DNA of 9,454 bases from an uncultured Candidatus Altimarinota bacterium (GTDB lineage: Bacteria > Patescibacteriota > Gracilibacteria > CAIRYL01): the NCBI GenBank assembly GCA_947311645.1, contig CAMZKZ010000031.1, forward strand, positions 1 to 9,454, in the 5' to 3' direction. A program made the position numbers and the translations under genes. How positions within the stretch are numbered: the first letter of the stretch is position 1; each line of letters starts with the position of its first letter. The notes under the pieces are model-generated. The model did no database searches. It saw only the letters and a program-made list of their open reading frames with translations, and was not told the DNA's origin. Below, piece after piece: positions 1 to 6,657 of the stretch.

Positions 1-2191
1 GTTGAAGTGTGAAGTCTTTTGTAGAAAGAGTTCCAGCTGGTTTTTTAGTAAACCCAGTTGTTTCATCAGAAACTTGTCCAGTTACTACAATGTTTTCAAT
101 AGAACCACCATTAACTGCAGAGAATACAAAATTATAAGTAGAATCTTCATTCAAGTTATTTTTTGTATCAGCAACAATGTAATAAGTTTTTGTTTCTCCT
201 GCTGCAACAAAAATATCTTCGTTGAAGTCAAGAACACCATTATTAGCACAAGTAGCATCTACTGTTCCAAGAACTGTAGAACCGTTTGTAGCTGAAACAA
301 GTCGAATATTTTCTAAATCATCACATGCCGAATCAACATCACCTTGCCCATCAGTAGTAACAAGTTTAAATTCATATGAATCTTTGTCAATTTCAATTGC
401 TTCTGCATCATTTTCAATTGAGAATGTTCCAAATACAATATCTTTTGTATCGTCAGCAATATCAGTTGCTTCTGAATCTAAAGCAAATGTAATGTCTCCT
501 GCAGTAACAACAATACCAAAACCTTCATCATATGCATCAGAAGTAGGTTCTACAAGAACAGTTCGTGCTACACCAAATCCGTATTTAGCACCAACGATAT
601 TAAAATCAGATTCAGAATCAATTGTTACATATAAATCTGCAACAGTATCACTTTCATCAGAAAATGAATCAATTGGACCTGTGAAGTCTGCGTATACAGA
701 GAATGATTCATCTGAATTTCCTTCAACAAGAATCCCTTCTGCAATAACAGCAGTAAGATCAAAAGTTACTTTGTCGTTTACAGATTTTGCAACAACATTA
801 GAAACTTTTTCTCCATTTGCTTCAACATAAAGATTTTCTAAATCTCCATCGTCAAAGTCTCCTTTTAATTCAACAGTAAGTGCTCGAACATATAAATCTT
901 CTGCACCATTGTTTGAAGCAATGTTTAATTTTGCAACTTCAACATCTTTTTCTCCTGCTTCAATAATAGTATCAGCAATTTTTTCAAATCCGATTTCAGC
1001 AGAACCAACAAGAATATTAGCAATATTCATTGTTTCTCCAACAATTGGAAACGAACCAGTTGTAGAAACAACTGCTCCTGTAGTTTTTCCAATAAGGATA
1101 ACAGAGTCAGCATTTAATAATGCAACTGCATGTTCTCCTGCTGTATCATTAAGAAAATCAGTAACAATATCAGCTCGTACATAAACTGTTTTAGTTGTTC
1201 CAGCAGCAATAACAACTGGATCAGCTTGTAAGTTTAATACAGCAATATCATCTTCTCCAGAGAAGTCTTTATCAGACCCTCGTGGAATAATTCCTTCAAA
1301 CACTTGAAGGTTTTGTACTTCATCAGCATCTCCAAGTCCAGTATGTTGAACCGTAAGACCTGTAAGAAGTAAATCTTCGTCGTTAGACGCAGTAATATCT
1401 AAAGCAATAAATGGTACTTGGTACGCATTTTTTGGAATAGATTGTGCAGCTGGTGAGTTTTGTGAAATCACAACCTCAACAGTAGCATCAGTTGTAACAA
1501 CTGGAGTTGGCGTAGCAGAACCTGTAGCAGTAGCTTCAGGAGTTGCAGTAGCCTCAGGAGTAGCAGTAGGTGCTACAGTTTCCCCACAAGATGGGTTAAT
1601 AGAAGCAACAAAAACTTTTACTGCAGCAGCTCGAGTAATTGGAGCAGCTGGGTTAAAGTTAGATCCTCCTTTAACAACACAGTTTCCGTATGCATTTCGT
1701 ACATATGGAGCATACCATGCGCTTTCAGCAACATCAGTATATGGAAGAGTTACATCAACAGATGGAACTTCTAACGCTAAAACAATAACTTTAACAGCTT
1801 CTGCTCGGTTAACAGCTCGACCTGGTTCAAAGTTTGTTTTTTCTCCGTCAATAATTCCAGCTTCAGCAGCATAGTTTACAATATCGTAATACCATGCATC
1901 AGCAGAAACATCAGCGAAGTCAGCAGATTCATCATAATCTACTGCAGTAATTTCTTCTCCATTATTTGCGTATACTGCAACCATTTTAGTAAGTGCAGCT
2001 CGAGTAATAGATTCATTTGGGTTAAATGATGGTTTTGTTCCATCAATAATTCCTGCTTCAATAGCAGTATCAAGATACGATCCAGTTTCTACCCAATGTC
2101 CAGCAACATCATTAAATGATGAAGCAGACGCAGCACCAGAAAGTGCAAGAGTAGCAACAGACGCTCCTGAAAGTAGTTTTTTCAAGTTCAT
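1..2191 (-). CDS. S-layer homology (SLH) domain surface protein, 3' end missing
   Basis: Translating the minus strand from the ATG at 2191 gives 730 uninterrupted codons that run off the left edge. Residues 1-23 look like a Sec signal peptide: KK near the N-terminus, a hydrophobic stretch, then a likely cleavage after A-S-A. Three SLH repeats follow at about 26-70, 91-135 and 151-195, each with an FxDV/YTDV opening, an aromatic W/Y segment and an (I/V)xRAxA close. SLH repeats in general hold surface proteins to cell-wall polymers. A Thr/Pro/Ala linker (about 205-232, with repeated ATPEAT) leads to a long acidic, beta-rich region with recurring AAGxTKTxYVxAD-like segments (330-340, 662-676), probably stacked beta-sandwich domains. 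Composition is Asp/Glu/Ala/Val/Thr-rich with only three Trp, as expected of an S-layer or surface-array protein. All ten Arg codons are CGA. No Shine-Dalgarno precedes the ATG. Membership of the actual S-layer is inferred. Confidence 0.9.
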   Translation of the reverse strand, partial: MNLKKLLSGASVATLALSGAASASSFNDVAGHWVETGSYLDTAIEAGIIDGTKPSFNPNESITRAALTKMVAVYANNGEEITAVDYDESADFADVSADAWYYDIVNYAAEAGIIDGEKTNFEPGRAVNRAEAVKVIVLALEVPSVDVTLPYTDVAESAWYAPYVRNAYGNCVVKGGSNFNPAAPITRAAAVKVFVASINPSCGETVAPTATPEATATPEATATGSATPTPVVTTDATVEVVISQNSPAAQSIPKNAYQVPFIALDITASNDEDLLLTGLTVQHTGLGDADEVQNLQVFEGIIPRGSDKDFSGEDDIAVLNLQADPVVIAAGTTKTVYVRADIVTDFLNDTAGEHAVALLNADSVILIGKTTGAVVSTTGSFPIVGETMNIANILVGSAEIGFEKIADTIIEAGEKDVEVAKLNIASNNGAEDLYVRALTVELKGDFDDGDLENLYVEANGEKVSNVVAKSVNDKVTFDLTAVIAEGILVEGNSDESFSVYADFTGPIDSFSDESDTVADLYVTIDSESDFNIVGAKYGFGVARTVLVEPTSDAYDEGFGIVVTAGDITFALDSEATDIADDTKDIVFGTFSIENDAEAIEIDKDSYEFKLVTTDGQGDVDSACDDLENIRLVSATNGSTVLGTVDATCANNGVLDFNEDIFVAAGETKTYYIVADTKNNLNEDSTYNFVFSAVNGGSIENIVVTGQVSDETTGFTKKPAGTLSTKDFTLQ

Positions 2192-2214
2192 TTGTATATA
2201 TAAAAATTAGTAGC

Positions 2215-2234
2215 AAAAAAGCTTTGTGAGCTTT
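2215..2234 (-). promoter_or_regulatory. Terminator-like hairpin just upstream of the S-layer start codon
   Basis: On the minus strand AAAGCT (2234-2229), a 5-nt loop, and AGCTTT (2223-2218) form a 6-bp stem. It runs directly into a T-tract (T at 2220-2215), ending about 24 nt before the ATG. A hairpin followed by a U-run is the layout of an intrinsic terminator, but the stem is short and AT-rich. The 11-mer AAAAAAGCTTT (plus-strand sense) occurs both here (2215-2225) and at 2250-2260. The upstream copy can therefore compete for pairing, because AAAGCTTT is self-complementary. It could be an attenuator, an mRNA-stabilising 5' structure, or chance in AT-rich DNA. Confidence 0.3.
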
Positions 2235-2292
2235 GCGAATATTAAAACTAAAAAAGCTTTAATGTATAAAACATTGTTTTTGTAATTTTTAG

Positions 2293-2371
2293 AGTTTTGT
2301 ATAAAGCGTAAAACAATTTTTTTATTTGCATAAAAAATACTCTATACAAAACTTTTGTAAATAAGTTTTGT
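2293..2371 (-). repeat. Nested inverted repeats in the S-layer leader
   Basis: Two perfect inverted repeats overlap here. ACAAAACTT at 2346-2354 pairs with AAGTTTTGT at 2363-2371 (9 bp, 8-nt loop). TATACAAAACT at 2343-2353 pairs with AGTTTTGTATA at 2293-2303 (11 bp, 39-nt spacer). The segment 2346-2353 is shared by both, so the pairings are mutually exclusive. That is the geometry of a two-state RNA switch or of paired operators. Low GC content weakens both stems, and no ligand-binding fold was recognised. Confidence 0.35.
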
Positions 2372-2642
2372 GCAAACACCTTGCAAGCAAAGTATTCGTC
2401 TTTCGTTTTTCCGTCACATTTCAAAGGTCACAATCTTTTTCGTTTTCTCATTTTCTTGTTTTATATAATAGAACAAAAAAACTGTAGAAATAATGCAATG
2501 CGAAATCTGTATTTTTTTATGGTCACAAAAAGTACCAATACAAAATTTCAAGAACAATTTTCGCACATACCTTTTTCAAATGTCAATATCTTTCTTTTAA
2601 TAACGCGAAAGAAAATAACAAAAGAAAAAAGCAAGAACTTCA

Positions 2643-2667
2643 CTGCTCACAAATCTTAAACGAGCAG
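2643..2667 (-). terminator. Possible terminator of the cysS operon
   Basis: CTGCTC (2643-2648) and GAGCAG (2662-2667) form a 6-bp stem with four G:C pairs around a 13-nt loop, about 50 nt past the last stop codon of the minus-strand operon. A T-rich run follows on the minus strand, but only about 11 nt after the stem, so this is not a textbook intrinsic terminator. It is the only GC-rich stem found in the interval. Confidence 0.25.
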
Positions 2668-2716
2668 GCAATACATTTGTTTCACTTTTTTTTAAAAATA
2701 TAAAAAATCGCTTATT

Positions 2717-3667
2717 TTACAGGAAAATTTGATACACTTTTCCATCTTTTTTAAAAACACACCGTTTTTTTTCTGCACTACAAAACCCATCAAAATCACT
2801 ATCTTTTCTTGATAAAAAGTGAAAAACCTCTCTTTTTTCAGAAAATAAATACACAGAATCTTCAAAGAAAAGCACTGTTTTTTGGTCGTCAATAAAATAC
2901 GATGCCATATTTTTTTGCAAAAATACACCTCGCACATCTACAGATTCTTGAAACGAAAAAGTGTCTATAAACGATACCACAGAGAAAAAATACGAATCAA
3001 AAAGGTAATCCATCTTTTTTTCTACAAATCCCAAAAACACAGATCGTTCCGAAGACACAGAAACATTTATATAAAAGGGATTTTTTTTATCATCTCCATA
3101 CAACACAAAACGATGCGTATCTTCTTCATACGCAATACTTTTTACAGAGTCCAAAGGAAACAACGAAGACCCCAAAAACAAAGACTGAACTTCCCCACTT
3201 TCTTCCGTTACATAAAAAACCTGTTGCAACCGCGGAGAATACCACAAAATTGCTTTATCTACAGACGAAAATACAACAGTATCAACATCATCAGAAAGAA
3301 CACTTCCTATAGCTTCTTTTTCTTCTACAAGTGTAAACAAAGAAGAAAACACCTGAGACTCTTCACTATTTTCAAACACCCCTACTGCATTAAAACATCG
3401 TGTGTTTTTAAAAAACTCCTCTACACAAAGCGTATGATTTCCCGCCTCAAATAACTCATTCTTCCCAGAACCCTCTATATATTTTCCATCTATATATAAA
3501 GGAGAAGACGACGAAAAAAGAGCATACCCTCTTTGCAAAACGCGTTCATCAAAAAAACTAAAACCATACAAAAACAAATACACCACACTTACCCCTAAAC
3601 CAAAGGCAATCCCCCACAAAAATACATAAAACAACCCAAACACTCTTCTTTTCTTTTTTACTCCCAT
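2717..3667 (-). CDS. Membrane-anchored protein with PEGA-like domain and beta-rich exterior region
   Basis: The protein has 316 residues. A basic N-terminus (VKKKRR) precedes one transmembrane helix (about 11-36), predicting a short cytoplasmic tail and a large exterior part. Residues about 52-92 resemble a PEGA domain: PLYIDGKYIEGSG, then LFEAGNHTLCVEEF, matching the usual IDGxxxG and GxHxIxV pattern. Residues 130-316 are alternating hydrophobic strands with aromatic residues, possibly a degenerate beta-propeller. DSDFDG at 289-294 matches a DxDxDG calcium-loop pattern. Cys pairs 81/91 and 296/303 could form disulfides outside the cell. The start ATG overlaps the cysS stop (TAATG) and has AAAGAGG four bases upstream, the clearest ribosome site in the window, implying translational coupling. 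Function is unknown; a surface or envelope role is inferred from topology and the PEGA-like segment. Confidence 0.8.
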   Translation of the reverse strand: MGVKKKRRVFGLFYVFLWGIAFGLGVSVVYLFLYGFSFFDERVLQRGYALFSSSSPLYIDGKYIEGSGKNELFEAGNHTLCVEEFFKNTRCFNAVGVFENSEESQVFSSLFTLVEEKEAIGSVLSDDVDTVVFSSVDKAILWYSPRLQQVFYVTEESGEVQSLFLGSSLFPLDSVKSIAYEEDTHRFVLYGDDKKNPFYINVSVSSERSVFLGFVEKKMDYLFDSYFFSVVSFIDTFSFQESVDVRGVFLQKNMASYFIDDQKTVLFFEDSVYLFSEKREVFHFLSRKDSDFDGFCSAEKKRCVFKKDGKVYQIFL

Positions 3668-5052
3668 TATACCTCTTTTTTAAAGAATAAATTTACACCA
3701 AAGACACTTTCGACATATTCGACATATTCACAAAATACATTCTTTTTTTCTACAGAATACCCCGACTCTTTCGACATTTCAAGCATAGACATTTTCGACA
3801 TTTTTTTTATAAAACCAAAAAATTCGGCAATCGCCACTGGCGTGTTCAAATTATCATTCATCGCTTTCTCAAACTTCTGTTTCGATACACTGCAAAAATC
3901 TTCTGCAGGATACCCACTACTTTCCACAATTTTTTCAATATTTTTTCGCAAACGAAGAAGCATTTTTCCTGCACCTGCCAACGACTCATCAGACAAATTC
4001 ACTTTTTTCCCATAACTATTTATCACAAGAAAAAACCGAACAACCTCTGCAGATACCCCTTTTTTTTCTAAATCTTCCAATGTGTAAAAATTTCCCAAAC
4101 TTTTCGACATTTTTTTACCATCAATCATCAAATGCTCGTTATGCACCCAGTACCGTGCAGGATCTTCTCCACACCCTGCTCGCACCTGTGCTATCTCATC
4201 TTCATGATGCGGAAAACATAAATCTACACCACCAGAATGAATATCAAATGGAAACTTTTTAAAAAGAGCTTTCTCCATAGCAGAACACTCTATATGCCAC
4301 CCAGGACGACCATCAAGAGAGACACTTTCGCCACTATTTTTGTCTACAATGTCGAAACTCCAAAACGGTTCACCTTCTTTTTTCCCTTTCCATAAAACAA
4401 AATCAAATGGCGAACGCGTGTCGAAGTTGTCTTTCGACACCCTCTCTGTTTCTTGCATTTTGTCAAAGTCAATATGTCCAAGTTGTCCATACTCAAATCC
4501 ATTTTTCTTTGAATACTCTGCATATTTCAATACATCAAAGTAGACAGAATTGCCAGAAATATATCCAAACCCGTTGTCTATAATGTCTACAATTAAAGAC
4601 TGTATTTCTTCCATATATTCCGTTGCTCGTGGAAGACCAAAAAACGATGATTTTTCAATAGACACTTTCGCCAAATCTTCAAAAAATAAATCGGTATATT
4701 TCTGTGTAAAACTCGATAATGCAGACATTCTTTCAGTGTTTTTGTCATCTGTCGAAACTGTCTCTTCTGTCTTCTTTGTCTCTTCTTGTACCGCAACATT
4801 CGCACACGCACCGTTAATTGTTTTATCGTCTACATCTGTAATATTCATCACCCATTTCACCGTATACCCACACCCATATTTCAACCACCTCTGCAAAAGA
4901 TCTGAAAAAATAAATGCTCGCAAATTTCCTATATGCACTCTATTATACACCGTTGGACCACAAGAATAAAAAGAGACTTCATCTTTTTTTTCTGGAACAA
5001 ACAGAACCTTTTCTTTTTTTCGCGAATCAAACACATATAACATAGTTTTCAT
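3667..5052 (-). CDS. cysS: Cysteinyl-tRNA synthetase (EC 6.1.1.16)
   Basis: This class I aminoacyl-tRNA synthetase charges tRNA-Cys with cysteine in the cytoplasm. Its 461 residues are a normal family length. Visible signatures are FYSCGPTVY (28-36), HIGN (40-43), the PRATEY segment (141-146), GWHIECSAM (251-259), FPHHEDEIAQ (280-289) and KMSKS (314-318). By family analogy the zinc ligands are C31, C256, H282 and E286. Residues about 86-115 after ITDVDDK form a Lys/Glu/Thr-rich insertion longer than in the E. coli enzyme. The C-terminal anticodon-binding part is present and ends in a YVEYVE micro-repeat. The chosen start at 5052 gives MKTM; the ATG at 5043 is an equally possible start, and neither has a Shine-Dalgarno. 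It is the first gene of a two-gene minus-strand operon. Confidence 0.98.
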   Translation of the reverse strand: MKTMLYVFDSRKKEKVLFVPEKKDEVSFYSCGPTVYNRVHIGNLRAFIFSDLLQRWLKYGCGYTVKWVMNITDVDDKTINGACANVAVQEETKKTEETVSTDDKNTERMSALSSFTQKYTDLFFEDLAKVSIEKSSFFGLPRATEYMEEIQSLIVDIIDNGFGYISGNSVYFDVLKYAEYSKKNGFEYGQLGHIDFDKMQETERVSKDNFDTRSPFDFVLWKGKKEGEPFWSFDIVDKNSGESVSLDGRPGWHIECSAMEKALFKKFPFDIHSGGVDLCFPHHEDEIAQVRAGCGEDPARYWVHNEHLMIDGKKMSKSLGNFYTLEDLEKKGVSAEVVRFFLVINSYGKKVNLSDESLAGAGKMLLRLRKNIEKIVESSGYPAEDFCSVSKQKFEKAMNDNLNTPVAIAEFFGFIKKMSKMSMLEMSKESGYSVEKKNVFCEYVEYVESVFGVNLFFKKEV

Positions 5053-5121
5053 TCAGTAAAATTCTAGAAATATTACTAAAATTATACTAGAATATATATA
5101 TATTTTCTAGACAATAAATAC
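5053..5121. promoter_or_regulatory. Divergent promoter region between cysS and the glycosyltransferase gene
   Basis: The 69-nt gap must serve both directions. On the minus strand a consensus -10 TATAAT lies at 5086-5081, 28 nt before the cysS start. On the plus strand TATACT at 5084-5089 overlaps it and sits 32 nt before the glycosyltransferase ATG. Neither has a good -35. CTAG occurs three times (5064, 5087, 5107), and an imperfect inverted repeat (TCTAGAAATAT near 5063, ATATTTTCTAGA at 5100-5111) flanks both -10 boxes, as an operator might. An AT run fills 5092-5102. Confidence 0.45.
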
Positions 5122-6546
5122 ATGAAAAAAAACATTCTTATCATTGGAGCCGGACCACTCCCAAACGATACCTCTGGAATTCGCGAAGCTGCAGGATTAC
5201 GAACACACCAATTCACACAAAGCATTGCAAATACAGAACATTCTATCACTCTTTTTTGCATTCATAACAATTCAGATTTCTCTACAGAAAGCCAAACTCC
5301 TCAATACAAAAACACTACAATTATTCGACTACACAGAAACGACAAAGCCCTTGTACAAAAAATACAACAGCACATCGCACACACTCCACCAGATAGTATA
5401 ATTGGAGTAAATACATTTCCCGCATTCATTGCAGCACAAGTATGCCCAAACCATATTCCTTTATGGGCAGATCTTAATGGCTGGATTATGGCAGAATCTC
5501 AAGCAAGAGGATACGCAGAACACACAAATATTCATTTTGCAAATGCATGGAGACAAGAAAAATACATTCTACAAAAAGCAGACAAACTGTCTACAGTGTC
5601 TACTGCTCAAAAATTTTGCACAATAGGCGAACTTGCCAGCCTTGGACTCCTCACACACCAAAACTTTCATGACGAACTTGTCTACAGTATTCCAAACACA
5701 ACAGAGTTTTTCTCAATAGACAACAGAGACAAAACAGTAGACAAAATAGTAGACAATGTAGACAAATCAGTAGACAAAACAGTAGACACTGTAGACAAAA
5801 AAGAAGAATACACACCTCTTTTTAAAGGAATAAAAACACCTAAAAATGCAGTAATAATAAGCCATATAGGGGGATACAACAACTGGGTAGACACCCAAAC
5901 TCTTTTCACCGCACTAGACAATGCAATGTCTATATGTCCATATCTTCATTTTGTGTCTACTGGTGGTGCTATTAAAAATGTTTCTGCCTCTGCTTTTTCA
6001 CAATTTATAAACAAAATAAATACATCAAAACACAAAGACCGATACCATTTTCTTGGGTGGATACACACAGAAGATATGTATAAAATATACAAAGAAAGTG
6101 ATATTGGAATAAATGTAGATTTTGCATGCATAGAAACAGAAACAGGTGCACGAAATAGACTCAACGAAATGCTAAAATTTCAACTCCCAATCATCACAAC
6201 AAACAGAAGCGAAATTGCAAAAGACATAGACACCTATGGAGCAGGGGAGTGTACAGATAGCGGAAATACAGAAGAATTAACACAGAAAATAGTAAAAATG
6301 GCGAAAATGGCGAAAGCGTCTACACTCGATACATACAAAGAAAAATGCCTCTTTCTTCACACCACTCTCTATTCACCAGAAAAATGCATGAAACCCATTT
6401 TTCAATTCATTGAAAACGGAAAAAAAAGAACAAAAGAAAATACAAAACAGGCGAGTTTTTTCACTTTTATTCAAAATGGAATATGGTATATTAAAAAAAA
6501 TGGAGTAAAAAATTCATGGAAAAAATTCATTCAACGATTTTTATAA
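5122..6546 (+). CDS. Glycosyltransferase, GT4-like (GT-B fold)
   Basis: The protein has 474 residues. The N-terminal half begins with a Rossmann strand and glycine loop (KNILIIGAGPLPND, 3-16), then SGIREAAGLRTHQF, where GT-B enzymes usually have their acceptor-side loop. IPNTTEFF (190-197) matches the interdomain IPNGVD-type segment. The C-terminal half has ISHIGGYNNW (246-255), HFLGWIHTEDM (309-319) and SDIGINVD followed by ETETGARNRLNEML (338-351), the nucleotide-sugar binding region of GT4-type enzymes (an E-x7-E-like motif), then PIITTNRSEIA. Residues 203-227 are an in-frame VDK-type repeat between the two domains. No membrane helix is seen; the Lys-rich C-terminal tail could lie at the membrane. 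Donor and acceptor cannot be told; glycan or surface-protein decoration is inferred. The ATG at 5122 fits the start of the first strand; there is no Shine-Dalgarno. Confidence 0.85.
   Translation: MKKNILIIGAGPLPNDTSGIREAAGLRTHQFTQSIANTEHSITLFCIHNNSDFSTESQTPQYKNTTIIRLHRNDKALVQKIQQHIAHTPPDSIIGVNTFPAFIAAQVCPNHIPLWADLNGWIMAESQARGYAEHTNIHFANAWRQEKYILQKADKLSTVSTAQKFCTIGELASLGLLTHQNFHDELVYSIPNTTEFFSIDNRDKTVDKIVDNVDKSVDKTVDTVDKKEEYTPLFKGIKTPKNAVIISHIGGYNNWVDTQTLFTALDNAMSICPYLHFVSTGGAIKNVSASAFSQFINKINTSKHKDRYHFLGWIHTEDMYKIYKESDIGINVDFACIETETGARNRLNEMLKFQLPIITTNRSEIAKDIDTYGAGECTDSGNTEELTQKIVKMAKMAKASTLDTYKEKCLFLHTTLYSPEKCMKPIFQFIENGKKRTKENTKQASFFTFIQNGIWYIKKNGVKNSWKKFIQRFL
5728..5802 (+). repeat. In-frame VDK tandem repeat within the glycosyltransferase gene
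   Basis: The units are 12 bp (encoding DKTV, DKIV, DKSV or DKTV) and 9 bp (DNV or DTV), in the order 12-12-9, 12-12-9, then a final DKK. This makes a 33-bp higher-order repeat (5728-5760 and 5761-5793) differing at only three positions. All units are multiples of three, so gain or loss keeps the frame. It encodes a charged, probably flexible linker (residues 203-227) between the two GT-B domains. Confidence 0.9.
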
Positions 6547-6600
6547 CCAAAAAAACTTCCTCTCCATACACTAAATCATAAAAAAAACAACCGAATAGTG
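6547..6600 (+). other. Short spacer after the glycosyltransferase gene
   Basis: A-rich sequence with no convincing hairpin plus T-tract, so no intrinsic terminator for the glycosyltransferase gene could be identified. The pilB promoter candidate begins immediately after it. Confidence 0.4.
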
Positions 6601-6630
6601 TTGAACACAAAAAGAGAAAAATGATACAAT
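6601..6630 (+). promoter_or_regulatory. Candidate sigma-70-type promoter for the pilus ATPase gene
   Basis: TTGAAC (6601-6606) lies 18 bp upstream of TACAAT (6625-6630), matching the -35 and -10 consensus at 4/6 and 5/6. TGA directly before the -10 supplies the TGn extended -10 element. Transcription would start near 6637, about 20 nt before the predicted TTG start codon. This also argues against the upstream ATG at 6621, which lies inside the promoter. Confidence 0.5.
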
Positions 6631-6657
6631 TGTCTGAAAACTTTTTTTATATTTTTT

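Larger units (their letters stand above)
2192..2716. other. 525-nt intergenic region: operon end and S-layer gene leader
   Basis: This stretch lies between two minus-strand genes and has no convincing gene. An open frame at 2381-2659 (plus) starts at TTG, has no ribosome site and resembles nothing I recognise. Read on the minus strand, the region should hold the 3' end of the cysS operon and the promoter and 5' leader of the S-layer gene. A consensus -35 hexamer TTGACA lies on the minus strand at 2586-2581, but the best -10 at 18-bp spacing (GAAAAT) is weak. A TATTAT hexamer at 2470-2465 (minus) is another -10 candidate without a good -35. I cannot fix the transcription start. Several inverted and direct repeats in the S-layer-proximal 150 nt are listed separately. 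No tRNA or known riboswitch fold was recognised. Confidence 0.6.

Noticed and set aside
2..1184. Three plus-strand open frames at 2-295, 222-830 and 909-1184
   Set aside because: They lie antisense to the continuous SLH protein frame on the minus strand, which has a signal peptide and conserved repeats; the plus frames resemble no family.
2381..2659. Plus-strand 92-codon open frame in the intergenic region
   Set aside because: It has a TTG start, no ribosome site, low-complexity Phe/Lys/Asn composition and no recognisable motif; it also overlaps the expected leader and terminator of minus-strand genes.
2882..3454. Plus-strand 190-codon open frame opposite the PEGA-like gene
   Set aside because: Its Arg/Lys/Tyr-rich composition reflects the reverse strand; the minus frame has a membrane anchor, a PEGA-like motif and coupling to cysS.
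5728..5802. CRISPR-like array
   Set aside because: Units are 9-12 bp, contiguous, without spacers, and in frame inside a coding sequence.
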